64,000 nucleotides of DNA from Branchipolynoe longqiensis (GCA_030323885.1 CM059199.1:38882590-38946589); one strand, 5' to 3'; counted from the stretch's first letter, positions 10,586 through 22,320 are shown. The notes: generated by a model not told the origin, from the letters alone. Translations and numbers: made by a program.

Positions 10586-10956
10586 GCTCTAATTCACCAA
10601 AGACAGCTCACTCCCTATCTCTCCAATGGTAATGCAAATTTTGCTGTGCCACCTTGTGGTGTGTTTGATCAGCCGGCTGCTGGTTGGTGTTTCACATGTA
10701 AACATATACACTTATATTATACATGATATAGGTAAGTATGAATACATATCAATATGAAATTGCTATGAACAAATACCCATCATCATCAGCATCATCATCA
10801 GCATCACCATCATCACACATCTTTCACATTCATATATACATGTATACATATATTATAGCACCTGTTTAACCAAGAGAACAGCCAGCACACCAAGTGGTGG
10901 GTTTGATCATTTTGATTACACGGTACAGGCTGAGTGAGCCGTCGTAGTATTATAGG
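10586..10956 (+). mobile_element. MITE-M1, copy 1
   Basis: Right terminus is the inverted form of CCTATAATACTACGACGG; left terminus is decayed (..caaagacagctcactc). Internal sequence matches 21356-21713 in reverse orientation, including a CAT/CAG-rich trinucleotide tract at 10785-10817. No coding capacity. Target duplication not identifiable. Confidence 0.7.
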
Positions 10957-11393
10957 GTCGTTGCCTTCACCTACCAGACTATCTGACGACAGCTACAAAC
11001 ACATTTTCAATTTGCAGCTGCACATTCCAAGCTCAAATTGGACTCCTTGGGCATCGACAAATTCACAACAAATGATGAGTTGCTGTTGTTCTTTCTACCA
11101 ATTGACAACCAGTAGATAGTGCTGCTGGTTTTGCCGGTACTATCGATAAGTATGTTGCTTAGTAAAAGTATCCTGGTACATGATATACCCTATTTATACC
11201 AGCTCGCACTCTGGGTAGAAACAAGTGTCAGTTCTGTACATCATTGGTTGGGGTTCGAACCCATGACCTCTCGCACTGGAAGCGACCAATGCGTACCAAT
11301 GCTGGCATGCCACCTTGTCATATATTCAGATTATTCTACAAGGAATAGCTGATGGATACATACTAATTGCGTAATGCGTTATTGCATTGTGCT
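10957..11393. other. Unassigned
   Basis: Positions 11243-11310 read 'ggttcgaacccatgacctc' and following, resembling a tRNA-like B box on the minus strand, perhaps an eroded SINE head. Nothing else recognised. Confidence 0.3.
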
Positions 11394-11745
11394 AGGTTGG
11401 TTGGTTGTTGACGTTTTACATCCTGGCAACAATTAAGGTCATATCAGAACGGATACTGACTTGTGACAGTGCACACTCATGACACCTTTATAGTGCTGTC
11501 CCACTGGGAGACCAGGATGCCAGCACTATGACCCGATATCCCACTCCGTCATATTATCCAGACATTGAACCACCCAGTTCTTGCCCTACTGTGATAATGC
11601 CGAGTGCCGGGCTAGGAAGTGACAAGTATAAATTTGTAAGTCATTGCTTTAATTCGACCAGGGTTCAAACATGTTGGTTCAAATCCCACAATCTACCAAA
11701 ACAGTAGACGGACGGTCAATTCGTCTTGTCCGCCGTCAGAGTGCC
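11394..11745 (-). mobile_element. SINE-A, head type 1
   Basis: Full-length body. The head on the right shows 'tctaccaaaacagtagacgg' (plus-strand reading), diagnostic of head type 1. Confidence 0.8.
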
Positions 11746-12243
11746 AGGAGGGATATGGAAGCAGCCAGGAGACAGAACTACATGGTGCAGCATATTGATC
11801 GGCTACGTGAGGAGGTTATAAATAGTCCCGGAAGGCGGTGGGGGACAAAGTCCCCGCATGTATCCCCTGGTGACGTCATCAATCACGAGACATACACCTT
11901 TCGATATTTCAATTATGGTGGGTTAAATAACTAAGTTCTGGGCGTCTTCAGCTGTAGACTTTGTGACTTTGTAGTCAATTGAGCAGGAGGGTGGTGGGGT
12001 TTTACATCCTAGCATATTATTGTTATACATGAAGAGTTCAGGCGCAAAACCAGTAAACGTCAATCCAAATATGTAATTACAATAAAATAGTTTTAGCTGA
12101 AGGTAATTGTAATTCTCACTCCTTCCACGTTGGCTGTGATGAAAAGGTTATGGAGCAATGAACAACAAAATAGGTATGTAAACAATGAATCTTTTGATTG
12201 TTTAACTCTAATGCTTATCCCAATATTTTGTAATTGGCATTTA
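11746..12243. other. Unassigned
   Basis: No feature identified with confidence. A segment at 12030-12075 ('gaagagttcaggcgcaaaa') recurs near 27095. Confidence 0.35.
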
Positions 12244-12249
12244 TGGGGT

Positions 12250-12612
12250 CTTCACTCAATCAATCAATCAATAGGATACAGCTATAATAGGCCTTAAGAC
12301 CTGTTAGCCACTCTTAATTAATAGAAATGTAGACAGTTCTTCAGATGTGGTGGATTGTAGCAACTGTCACTGGCTCCAAGATATAATACGTAATCCTTGA
12401 CCAGTATGCATCCAGTCGGGACTTGAAACAGTTCACACACTCTGCTGCTATGACACTCTCCGGAAAGTAATTCCACAGGTCAACTACCCTAAAACCGAAA
12501 CAGTTGTGTCACAGGTCCAGTCTGGAGTACTGCTTCCTCAGCTTCAGGGAGTGCCCTCTGGTCCTGGTGTTGGAATCTCTGATAAGGGGGATGTCTGTCT
12601 TGTAGATACCAT
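12250..12612 (-). mobile_element. CR1-like LINE 3' end
   Basis: Translated on the minus strand, the right part resembles the C-terminus of CR1/L2-type ORF2: 'TRGHSLKL', then 'RVVDLWNYFPESVI' and 'FKSRLDAYW', with an internal stop. A 3' UTR and an (ATTG)n tail follow at 12256-12272. 5'-truncated, inactive. Confidence 0.7.
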
Positions 12613-12616
12613 GGAG

Positions 12617-12833
12617 AGATGAGACGACCAGCACCATGACCCAATATCCCACACAGTCATATTATCTTAGCATTTTGCTAACCAGTCCTTGTCCTATCCT
12701 AGTAATGCCAAGCATCAGGCTAGATAGCAACAAGTCTCACTTTTATAAGTAATTGATTTGACTCAGTTCGGATTCGAACTCGGAAACTTCTGCACTGGAA
12801 GCCTGAACTCTACAGAATCTGCCACTGCCTCCA
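12617..12833 (-). mobile_element. SINE-A, head type 2, tail missing
   Basis: Begins within the body ('gaccagcaccatgaccc') and runs to the head at 12780-12833. Abuts the CR1-like fragment. Confidence 0.7.
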
Positions 12834-13624
12834 GCCACATGTGTGTGTGAGTGGGTGGGTGGGTATGTTGGAGGTGTTCCTCGCTAACCTAATGTTGTTG
12901 GTGATACATTTCAGCTATTAGATTTAGCAAAGATTAGTTTGTAATTCACTTGATGGAAGGGTTCATTATTATTCACAATTACCAGAAGGCTATATGAGCT
13001 GATTGGTTGCCATGACCTCAAACGCTAAACCAACCTCCCCTCTCTCATTTTCTTGTCCAGATATATGTGCATGCAAATTCCAATTGCCTACCTACTGCCA
13101 ATACATTTACACCAGTCAACAAAACTGATATACATCATTCCTGATGTTTGGGGATAAATTCATTGTATTCATATATATATATATATATATATCTATTGCC
13201 AGTGCCATAGTACTGGCCTTCCGATCATAACTTGTACAGATATATGGGTATTTACCCCAACCACGTACCAACCAATCATAATGTGACTCATGAAACTTAC
13301 ATGAGACAACCCATACTTGTATAGAGAGACGAAGAGAGCAGATGAGTTTAAACAAATTTATTGGAGTACAGAGCCTACAGGGAGGCCAATAATCAACGCT
13401 TTGGAGATCAGTATTGGTATCGGGTATTGTATCAAGCATAAGTCAACATATCTTACATATCATAACATTTTAGTGGCATATCGGTAATCAACAAGGACAA
13501 AAATATCAAGACATCATATCGTAATCAATCAATCAGGGTACTGGTTAGTGAATGAATAATACATCGGTTAATCAAGACGAAAGGGAATGCTAGAACTGAG
13601 GGAAACAAGGAAGCCAGAACAAGA
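12834..13624. other. Unassigned; (TA)n at 13170-13190
   Basis: A (TA)n run is the only repeat noticed. The 107-codon minus-strand frame through it is not supported as a gene. Confidence 0.4.
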
Positions 13625-13987
13625 TGTAAAGCCATCGGCTCGCAGTTGTAGTTGTGTAGGCAAGCTAATAGGAAATCACTACAGGCAAGGATAAGAAAGG
13701 CAGAGTACAGAGTGAAAGTAACATAAGTAAGTGAGAGCTTGCACCCTCAGGTTTATTATTATATAGTAGCTTCTGGACTTGACATGGCATGTCACCTGAC
13801 CATGCTCTCCAATGAACAGTAAGCATTTCCAGGTCCACCTGGAAATGTTCACGTATGCATCCATGTACCACTGTAAGCATTCTAGTATCACCATGACAAC
13901 TGTGATCTACCCACGACCACCATGCCTTGGCTACGTTGGGCTCACCTGCCCTGTTGTATCTGTGTGTGTGGTGATCCGTGACTAACA
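13625..13987 (-). mobile_element. LTR-D copy, 363 bp, TG..CA ends
   Basis: On the minus strand it begins TGTTAGTCACGGATCACC and ends GGCTTTACA. It contains 'tactatataataataaacc', a TATA-like box overlapping an AATAAA signal, as expected of an LTR. Matches 18460-18783 along its length. No matching 5-bp flanks found and no internal region adjacent. Confidence 0.6.
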
Positions 13988-14454
13988 GTTGGGGTGGGGG
14001 GGGGGAAGGGGGTTGTGAATAGAACTATTGAGCTCCTTCCACACTATCTATAGAATACACAATGACTATTTAATATAAGTAAAGGATCACCAGCACCACA
14101 TAATACATTAATGCCCCTGGCCCTATACATCATTTACCTTTATAGACCATTTGTAATCACTTATAGACCAGTTCACATTCCCCACCAATGTGTTTTATCG
14201 GAATATTTTACAAAGAGTCAGCCCTCACCCTCCTGAGAATCGGGAGGGAGGGTGGGTGAAATGACTGGTACGGACTGCCAGCGGGAAAGTGCAACGAGGT
14301 AAGTGAGCGTGGTAGGAAATTAGTGCAGTGGAGAGAAAATAGTGCAGCCGGACGCATTCGTAAATTATCCATGTTGACACTCAACAGGAGTAATGTGCCT
14401 GACTTCCACAGTACCATCATCAATGCATTTTCAAGAAGCTAGTGTAGTGGTCCG
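13988..14454. other. Unassigned
   Basis: G run at 13991-14010; otherwise ordinary sequence with no recognised repeat. Confidence 0.35.
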
Positions 14455-14660
14455 TCTAGCATTGTGGTAAAGGAAAGACAGAGATGTGACTCCTCTGAGT
14501 ACAGGACAGCAAGTGCCAGTTTATTTATCACAGCTTCACCACGTCACGTGACCCTCGCATCGCTGGGTCCGGTCGGTCCCTAGATATACATATACATACA
14601 TTACAAACTGTGTTGACCTCTCAGGCAGGAGCCATCTAGACAGGTGTGCATGAACAGGGT
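14455..14660 (-). mobile_element. Possible LTR-like fragment
   Basis: The minus strand carries 'gataaataaactggcac' followed by a C/T-rich stretch ending near 'ccactaca', resembling an LTR polyadenylation region. Single copy in the window; weak evidence. Confidence 0.2.
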
Positions 14661-14811
14661 GAGTACATTAGGGATCCTAGGTGGTGTCATGGTTAGCACA
14701 CTGGTCCGGAATGTAAGAGATGTGGGCTAGATTCCTGCTACAGGCGCAATATTTCCCATGTTCACACCCCATCTACGACACAACCAATATATTAGTTTCA
14801 TCACTAATTAT

Positions 14812-14984
14812 ACCCCAGTCACACTACAGCTTACGACCACTTTGCCACCACCTTAGACCAAAGAACCCACACTCACCAGTGACGCCTAGATATCGGCAAC
14901 TATTGTATTGCTAGCAAAGACCTCAGTCAGTTCTTTGGTCTAAGGTGGTCGCAAAGTGGTCGCAAGCTGTAGTGTGAGTGGGGT
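14812..14984. mobile_element. Foldback MITE-M2 with ~55-bp arms
   Basis: Arms 14812-14866 and 14931-14984 are inverted repeats (shared 'cacactacagctt', 'cgaccactttg', 'ccaccttagaccaaag'), leaving a ~65-bp loop. A diverged relative of one arm lies at 30018-30080. No coding capacity. Confidence 0.75.
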
Positions 14985-15100
14985 CTTAAATGTTCATGTC
15001 TGGTAATTATTTAGGCAAATCAAAATATTTGCCCACACCATCTGTTAGAAATCCTCGCTCTGTATTACAGTGGGCACCAGTCCCTTCACGACACGGACCT

Positions 15101-15437
15101 ATCTGTTTGTTGTTGCTATACGTCCCAGCAACATCTAAGGTCATATCAGGACGGGTACTGACTTGTGACCATGTGCACTCATGGTGACTTTATAGTTCTG
15201 TCCCACTGGGAGATCAGGCCACCAGCACCACGGCCTGATATCCCACTCAGTCACATTATCCTGACACTCAGCCAATCATTCCTTGCCCTATCCTAATAAT
15301 GCCGAGTGCCTGGCTAGGAAGTGACAAGTATCAATTTTTAAGTCATTGGTTTGATTCGATCAGGGTTGAAGTTTGGGTTCCCCAATCTCCCAAAACAGGA
15401 GACGGATGCTCAGCTCATTCGGCCATCCTGGCTAGTC
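15101..15437 (-). mobile_element. SINE-A, head type 1
   Basis: Full length and fairly close to consensus. The head at the right reads 'aaaacaggagacggatgc' (plus strand). Confidence 0.8.
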
Positions 15438-15563
15438 AGTGTAATGTATATAATGTATGTGTGCATAACTAATTAGCCCACGGAAGCTGGTGTGATGCAC
15501 GATCTGATAGGGGCACCGGGCTGATATGGAAACCTAATAAACACTCGTTAACCAGACTCCCAC

Positions 15564-16570
15564 ATGGCGCTATCGGGGCTGAAGCCCCCAGCGCCACTAA
15601 GCATGCAGGATAACATGGCCATGAGCTGGAAAACCTGGCTAAGCTCATAGCAAATATATGCAACAGCCGCAGGTGTGATCAACAAAGCAGAGAAGGTACA
15701 GTGCTCCATATTTCTACACGTGGTGGGCCTAGAGGCCCAGAAAGTATACCGAACAATGAAGATTCAAGTACCTGACCAGGAATAGATAGCACCCCTCATA
15801 AAGGCATTTGAAACGTACTGCGAGGGCAAGACAAACATTACAGTAGTCTGGTATCAGTTCAATTCATACAACCAAAGTGATGAGAACATGGACACAGTTA
15901 TATGCGAATTGAAGATCAGAATCATGTATTGTGACTATGGCGACAAGGAAGAATCCATGCTTTGCAATAGGATCTGGTGCGGAGTAAAAAACAAGCTACA
16001 GGATCTACTACTACAGACACCAAAGTTGACACTCAATCAGGGCATTGAAACATGCCGACTGAGCAAACACACCGCCAAGCAACTAAACAAAGACAAATAA
16101 GAATGAGCAGAAGCCCAATTCAACCACATAGTAAAGCATGAGTGAACAACACAATAAATTGGATACAACACGACCCACAAAATAGACAGTCGACACAATG
16201 TGGAAACTGCAGATATCTATATGCAATGGGAGCATGTTCTGCAAAAGGAAAGGAGTGTGCAGGATGCACAAATATAGCCCACTTCATGAAAGTATGCAGA
16301 TCGAAAACTTCAAAGCCAAGACTTGTCAACGAAGTTAGGTAGACCAGAACAACATCCCCAACAGTGAAGAAGAAACTTCAGCATACCATCTATCGGATGA
16401 GGATGACAAGTTCTTCATTGGAGATATAGCTGACAACAAACACAGGAGGATGAACCTGTGGTGCACATACATTGACATCGGTGGAACCAACATACGGTTC
16501 AAAATAGACACTGGATCTGAGGCCAATATCGTACCCATCGGACTAATGAAAAGGAATCCAACGTGTCCAC
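15564..16570 (+). pseudogene. Ty3/Gypsy-like gag and protease remnant
   Basis: A gag-like frame starts at the ATG 15564 and runs to a TAA just after 16098, interrupted by TAG codons near 15648 and 15784. After a frameshift, 16142-16342 encodes a zinc-knuckle region: CAGCTNIAHFMKVC fits the CX2CX4HX4C pattern. After a further shift, ~16339-16560 encodes an aspartic-protease start with 'FKIDTGSEANIVP', whose DTG is the catalytic triad. Reverse transcriptase, RNase H and integrase are absent. Known role of the family: capsid and processing for LTR retrotransposition. Broken, inactive copy; no flanking LTRs recognised. Confidence 0.75.
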
Positions 16571-17156
16571 ATCATTACAGTCAGCATCGCAGTGAAGGAA
16601 TTGATCATCATGATAATGATGATGATGAAAATCAAGCAACAATTAGTCAAGCATCAATAATTGGATGGTTCATTGCTGTAGGAATCCTGATACGTGTTTA
16701 TATCCTAGCAAAGCAGAGGTGAATCAGTTATGTCACCTATTAGTGAAACAACTGTTGTGTTTCGCACAAAGTTAGTCGTTTAGATCAAATGCTGTACATG
16801 GTCTGATGTGTTTATTCATCTATACAGATCGGTGTCAAATGAGATCTTCTGTTCATTATCATCACTCAACCAGAACGGTGAGACACTTCCCACTGCCTCC
16901 ACTTCATCTCCTCCTTCCTGCCCCTCCCCGTCCCCACTCGCCCTACTCATCCCACATACAAGCCCCCAACGCGCCATGTGCCGTTCCTGCTGAGAGATCT
17001 GCGCAGTGATTCATCACCATCAGCTTGACGAAGCGTCTCCATCACACGTCATAGTTACTTACGCATACACCGACACGTCATCCTGTCCGTCGCCGGAGAC
17101 AAGCGGAAGGGGCTGCCGGCTATCTCCCTCCCCCGGCCGTTAGGGATAGGATCCCC
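16571..17156. other. Unassigned; GC-rich right part
   Basis: A GATGAT-rich tract lies at ~16605-16630. From 16900 the sequence becomes GC- and CpG-richer with no repeat recognised; a promoter or CpG island cannot be excluded. Confidence 0.3.
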
Positions 17157-17204
17157 GGGGCTGGGGCTGGGGCTGGGGCTGGGGCTGGGGCTGGGGCTGG
17201 GGCC
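17157..17204. repeat. (GGGGCT)8 hexamer array
   Basis: Eight perfect GGGGCT units. The G4 runs at 6-bp spacing fit a G-quadruplex pattern on the plus strand. Confidence 0.95.
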
Positions 17205-17299
17205 GGGTGCTCCCAGTGCATCATGGGAACGAGCGAAGCACTTCCGTAAACAGCACCTGCAGGTCGCCTACCGGTGCAGCGGAGAATTATGGTTAAGTA

Positions 17300-18150
17300 G
17301 AGGTGAGGGTGGGGTGTGGGGGTGGGGTGTAGAATGGGGGGTATGTGTCGGGGTCTGGGTGTGATTGAGGTGTGGTGTAGGGGAATAGTGTAAGGGTGTG
17401 GGCTCTGGGTTGTATGATATGGGGGTGGGGGTGGGTCGTGGGTTGTGAGGTGCGTGGTGTGCGGGTGTGGGATGTGTGGTGTGGGAGTGGGGTAGGAATG
17501 TGTGGTGTGTGGTGTGTGGTGTGTGGTGTGGGGGTATGGGGGTGGAGTGTGGGTCTGGTTCTGGGTATGGGTGTGGGTGGGTGTTGTGTGGTGTATGGGG
17601 GTATTGGATGTGGGTGTCGGTGTGAGTGTTGGGTGTGGGTGCTGGGTGTGGGGTGTGGAGTGTGGCGTGTGGAGTGTGGACGTGGGTGTGGATGTGGGAG
17701 TGTGTGTTGGGTGTGGGTGTTGGGTTTTGGGGGTGGATGTTGGGTGTGGATGTGGGGTATGTGGGTGTGGGGATGTTGGGTGTGGGTGTGGGTGTGGGGA
17801 GTGTGGGTGTTTGGCGTGGGTGTGGGTGTGGGGGTGGGTGTGGGTGTGGGTGTTGGGTGTGGGGGTGTGGGGTAGGGTGTTGGGTGTGGGTATGGGAGTG
17901 GGTGTTGGAAGCGGGTGTGAGAGTTGGCTGTGGGTGTGGGTGTCGGGTATTGTATGTTGGGTGTGGGTGTGGATGTAGGGTATGTGAGGTTTGTGGGTGT
18001 GGCACGTGGATTTGGGTGTGTGTATTGGGTGTTTGGTGGGTGTGGGGATGTTGGGCGTGGGTATGTGTGTGGGTGTTGGGTGTTGCATGTTGGGTGTTGG
18101 GTGTTGGGTGTTGGGTGTGGGTGTTGGGTATGGGGGGTGTGGTTTTGGAC
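17300..18150. repeat. G/T-rich (GTGTGG)n-like block
   Basis: About 850 bp of 'gtgtgggtgttgggtgtggg'-type repeats, almost devoid of C on the plus strand. Long open frames on both strands are repeat artefacts. The unit does not match the animal telomere repeat TTAGGG. Weaker G-rich sequence runs on to 18440. Confidence 0.9.
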
Positions 18151-18459
18151 GTGACGGTATGCGGGTTGGACTGTGGCGGTGAGAGTGGGCGTGTGGAGAT
18201 AGCGTTTGGGGCTGCAGGTTCCAGATTGAAGGTTGAGGGCCTTTGTGTGGGGGTTAGGATATTGGCGTAATTGCTGGATTTTGAAAATGTTGATGTGGTT
18301 TTGGGTGTAGGGATGTGGTGGGTGTGTTCGGATGTAGGTATGTGGGTTTGCGGGGGAGTTAGGATAGTGATGTGGTTACGTGGTGCTGTAGGTGTGTGTT
18401 AGTGTAATGGTGGTCTGGTGGTAGGATTGTGAACTCTACCCTCTACCCCCTCCCCCCTC

Positions 18460-18783
18460 TGTTAGTCAAGGATCACCACACACTCAGCTCAGGGTAGGTG
18501 GTGACCAAAGGGGCCACGCGGCTTGGTGGTGGGCAGATCAGTGTAACCATGGGGACACAGGAATGCTTGATGGTCATTGGTAGAGCTGTAGATGCTTGAT
18601 TCTCATTGGAGAATATGGTCAGGTGATATGCCATACTGGACCCATGTACCACTATAAATAATAAACCGAGGGCTTGGCTCTCTCTCTACTTTCACTCATT
18701 CTACTCTTCCTTTCTCTGTTTGCCTGTACTGATTTCACCATAGTCTGCCTACACAACCACAGATTCCAGCCGTGGACTTTATA
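18460..18783 (+). mobile_element. LTR-D copy
   Basis: Starts TGTTAGTCAAGGATCACC; contains 'ctataaataataaacc' (TATA-like box and AATAAA) near 18650 and the conserved 'ctgcctacacaaccacag' near the end. 324 bp. No internal retrotransposon region next to it. Ends TATA rather than TACA. Confidence 0.6.
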
Positions 18784-18857
18784 GGGTGTTGTCTGTTTGA
18801 TGTGGGGGTGGGGTGGACATGCCGTATGCCGGTTGGAATCTGGTGTTGAGAATACGT

Positions 18858-19182
18858 TTGTTGGAGTTTTACGCCCTAGCAACACCGAAGGTCATATCAG
18901 GATGGGTAACAACTTATGACAGCATGCACCCATGGCAACGCTATAGTGATGCCCCACTGACTGAGAGACCAGGTGCCAGAACCATGACCCAATCTTCCAC
19001 TAAGTCACATTACCTTAACCCTCAGATAACCAGTATTTGCCCTATCCTAGCATTGTCGAGTGCCAGGCTATGTAGCAGCAAATAACAATTGTATAAGTCA
19101 CTGGTTTGAGTCGACTGGGAATCAAGCTCCAGATATTCTGTACCAGAAGCCTTCGCTCTACAGATTTGCCATCGATGACGCA
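18858..19182 (-). mobile_element. SINE-A, head type 2-like
   Basis: Full length, moderately diverged; tail 'ccctagcaacacc' at the left, head with 'cgctctacagattt' at the right (plus-strand readings). Confidence 0.75.
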
Positions 19183-19261
19183 TTAGCCACTATTTTGCTG
19201 ACTCATGCATTTTTACCCAAAGCCAAACAACGCTCTGAGTGCATTGTGTGTCAATGTTCAC

Positions 19262-19604
19262 TAAAGGCCCTGCCACACATCACCGGATTGGAGGACATGG
19301 AAAGAAACCAAGCAAAGTCTGTTGATAGTCTGGTTTGTGTCTGTACAAGTTTTGAATATGCACGCCGGATTGACGTCTATGGTTCTGGTCCAGTTTGAGT
19401 TTGTTCTGTCCATTGGCTATCCATTCATGTCCGTTTCATGCCTGTTTTATGTCCTTTTCATGTCCATTTCATGTCTGTTCGTCCAGCAGCCTTTGACCCG
19501 ATATTGCAACCTTTTGACATATTTTAATACATTTTGGTACTTATGATGCCCGCACTAGACAATTCTGTCCGTTGCTCAATCTGGTGATGTGTGACATGGG
19601 CTTA
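19262..19604. mobile_element. MITE-M3, copy 1
   Basis: Terminal inverted repeats of ~30 bp: left 'cacacatcaccggattg', right the complement of 'cacacatcaccagattg'. The interior has a short repeat of 'catgtccatttcatgtc'. A related, incomplete element lies at 47285-47745. Confidence 0.7.
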
Positions 19605-20602
19605 ACAGAACAGACACATTTAGTTTGAATGTGTTGATGGCATGGCCTTCCATTACAACTGTTTTAATGGGAATGTAATGCAAGGCTTATTGACCAATGT
19701 AAAACTCAAACAAATCTTATAGCTACTAAACACAAATGGGCTTTATTGCCTCTTGTATCTTGCATTTATTTGTGAGTTAGATAGTTTTGCCACTTCAAAA
19801 TTGCATTATTGATGAATTTTGCTATCAATTGACATGGATTTGACCGTTCCAAAATCTCATGACATTTCAACAGCTAGTAAATAATCACCATGTACCTGCT
19901 AGTGTGTGAGAAACAAAAACTTCTTATCACCTCCTACTGTGTGATAAGATTAAACCACTACTACAACTGGCCAGCATTGAAAACGAGCCCGAACACTCAA
20001 GCTTACATGCTATGGACAGTATAAACACAAAATCATCAAAAATCAAATATTAATGTGATTGACAAGACTGACGGAATAGATTTACCACTAGCGTTTCATT
20101 GCGAATATCCCCTTTGCTGCCGATATGGTATTAGCCATCGGCAATCAATCAAGTAATCAGTATGTCAAAGCTGTCAAAGCTTACTAATTGTTCTAGCATG
20201 TCTACTGCTGTAAGGCTTCATGCTAGCTTATATTGATTCTATAATCTAACATGAGCTTACACTAAATACCTAGCTGGTCCATACATGTTGTTGTTGAGTG
20301 ATATATTTGAACGATTCAGGCACACAAACTGGCAAATACCATGCGGGAGAAAATGAAACCATGCCTACCAAAGTTGGGCTGAGCGTACAATAATTATAAT
20401 AATCAAATCCATCTTTTCGCAGAAGCTGGTACAGCTAAATATACAGCTTAATCAAGTATCTCGCAGATACAAGCAAATTATATATCATGTCTAATGATAT
20501 GTACAGTATCTCTACGTAAAATCAATCTAATTTTAGATGAATACCTAGTATGTATACGTATATGTACATGCAATCAAAATTTAGAATAATAACTGATATA
20601 TA
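19605..20602. other. Unassigned, AT-rich
   Basis: No gene signal. A short match to 49.85 kb ('cttatcac' and 'gtgtgataag' region near 19925) and nothing else recognised. Confidence 0.35.
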
Positions 20603-20780
20603 CAGTAAAACCTCCCTAACTGACAACCTCCACAGATCGACCACTCCCCTATACCGATCGCTTTATTTGGGTCCTAACAACACAATTGTCACCATATTCT
20701 AACTCCATAGACCTCCCACCTCACTAAATCGACCACTTAAAGTCGGTCCCAAGGTCGGTCGATTTAGAGAGGTTTTACTG
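20603..20780. mobile_element. Tc1/mariner- or pogo-type MITE
   Basis: Terminal inverted repeats start CAGTAAAACCTC at both ends (178 bp in total). The left flank is TA; the right flank is CA, a decayed TA duplication. The CAGTAAAACCTC-type ends are familiar from pogo/Tigger-like MITEs, so the class assignment rests on family knowledge. Confidence 0.7.
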
Positions 20781-21111
20781 CATATATACACATATTAACT
20801 ATTAATCTAAATTTACATTAATATTATGTAGCAATAATTAAAATGAATTCGTCCCCATTCACCATATCCCGATAAAAACTCAGTTGTGGGTAAGACATAT
20901 AACCCCAATCAGACGTCCTTCCTACTGCCCCTCAGAGATCAGATACTCGCCGGGAAGGTGCGTGTTGGCAGGGAGCCACTCGGGCAGGGGGCTCTATCAG
21001 TGCTGATGGTTAATTCTCCACCAGGCTGGACTGCCAATGGCTCCATTTAATTAGTATCGGACTGTGTGCTAGCCAAGCTATGCCTTGATGTGCTCATTAA
21101 TATGCGTTTTG
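20781..21111. other. Unassigned
   Basis: Nothing recognised. Confidence 0.35.
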
Positions 21112-21340
21112 TTGTTGTCGTTTGTTTGGGTTTTATATCCTGGCAACATCAAAGGTAACTTCAGGACATTAGCCAATTATGCTGGCTTTATAATGATGTC
21201 CGACTGGGAGACTAGACCACTAGCACCATGACCCGATATCCCACTCAGTCACATTATCCTAATGTCGCTATACTATTCAAGTAATGCACATCGCCCGACA
21301 AGTGTCAATGTTGTAAGTCATTGATTATATCCTGATACCA
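21112..21340 (-). mobile_element. SINE-A, head missing
   Basis: Tail and body ('catcctggcaacatc'-like start near 21138) ending near the MITE-M1 insertion at 21356. Confidence 0.65.
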
Positions 21341-21355
21341 AATACCCTATAATAC

Positions 21356-21713
21356 TAAGACGGCTCACTCAGCCTGTACTGTGTAATCAAAATGATCAAA
21401 CCCACCACTTGGTGCATTGGCTGTTCTCTTGGTTAAACAGGTGCTATATTATATGTATGAATGTATATATGAATGTGAAAGATGTGTGATGATGGTGATG
21501 CTGATGATGATGCTGATGATGATGTGTATTTGTTCATAACAATTTCATATTGATGTGTATTCATACTTACCTATCTCATGTATAATATAATTGTATGTGT
21601 TTACATGTGAAACACCAACCAGCAGTGGGCTGATCAAACCCACAACAAGGTGGCACTGCACAATTTACATTACCAGGGGAGAGACAGAGTGTGAGCCGTC
21701 TTAGTATTATAGG
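21356..21713 (-). mobile_element. MITE-M1, copy 2, perfect 23-bp terminal inverted repeats
   Basis: Both ends carry the same 23-bp sequence inverted, beginning CCTATAATACTAAGACGG. The interior matches 10586-10956 in reverse orientation, with a GATGATGCT tract at 21486-21522. SINE-A fragments flank both sides. Confidence 0.8.
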
Positions 21714-21720
21714 CTCTTTG

Positions 21721-21868
21721 CTGATACTGAGCTAACCAACCCTTACTCTATCCTACTAATTCAAAGTGCCATGCTAGGTAGCAACAGGCAAACCTCGTAC
21801 GAGGGATTGGTTTTGTTTGGCCGGGATTCAAACTGGCAAACTTCTGTATATAAATGGGTGAAGCTGAA
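21721..21868 (-). mobile_element. SINE-A body/head fragment
   Basis: 'gctgatactgagctaacc' onward matches the SINE-A body, ending in a poor head. Confidence 0.55.
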
Positions 21869-21999
21869 GTTGACAATATTTAAGTCGCTAAGCCTTATAG
21901 AACCCCTATCCTATAACATCAAGATTGCTCATACAACTGCTGTGACGGGTGATCTACAAATCGGTCACATTCCTTATATTTAGAGAACATTAGCTGGCT

Positions 22000-22090
22000 G
22001 GTTGGTGTTTTTGTAATTGTACGTCCTGGCACCATTTAAGATCATATTAAGATGGTTGTGTGTACTGATGGTGGCTTTGTAGTGGATACA
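22000..22090 (-). mobile_element. SINE-A tail fragment
   Basis: Tail-like 'gtacgtcctggcacc' followed by a diverged body. Confidence 0.45.
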
Positions 22091-22320
22091 CCTGTCAAAA
22101 TAACGATATGTGCCACTCTGATAAAATACCCCTGCAATAGTCGTGAACTGATAAAAAAGAAGTATTCATATGGCTAAGCTATTTAGCAATTGCTAAGAGA
22201 AACAGAGACATGCACTGATCGCCAGGCCTCTATCTCTGTAACGATCTCTTTGGTCTCTGTCATCTACGACCCTTCACCAGCTTGACGGTACCCACAACTT
22301 GAAATCTGTCAGGACAGAAT

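Noticed and set aside
17300..18150. Internal telomeric repeat
   Set aside because: Units are GTGTGG/GTGTTGGG-like, not TTAGGG, and are irregular.
17120..18270. Long open frames on both strands in the GTGTGG-type block
   Set aside because: Low-complexity read-through with matching frames on opposite strands.
21345..21725. An 8-bp duplication 'ctgatac' around MITE-M1 copy 2
   Set aside because: The matches lie six bases away from the terminal repeats on both sides and belong to SINE-A sequence, so they are not a clean target duplication.
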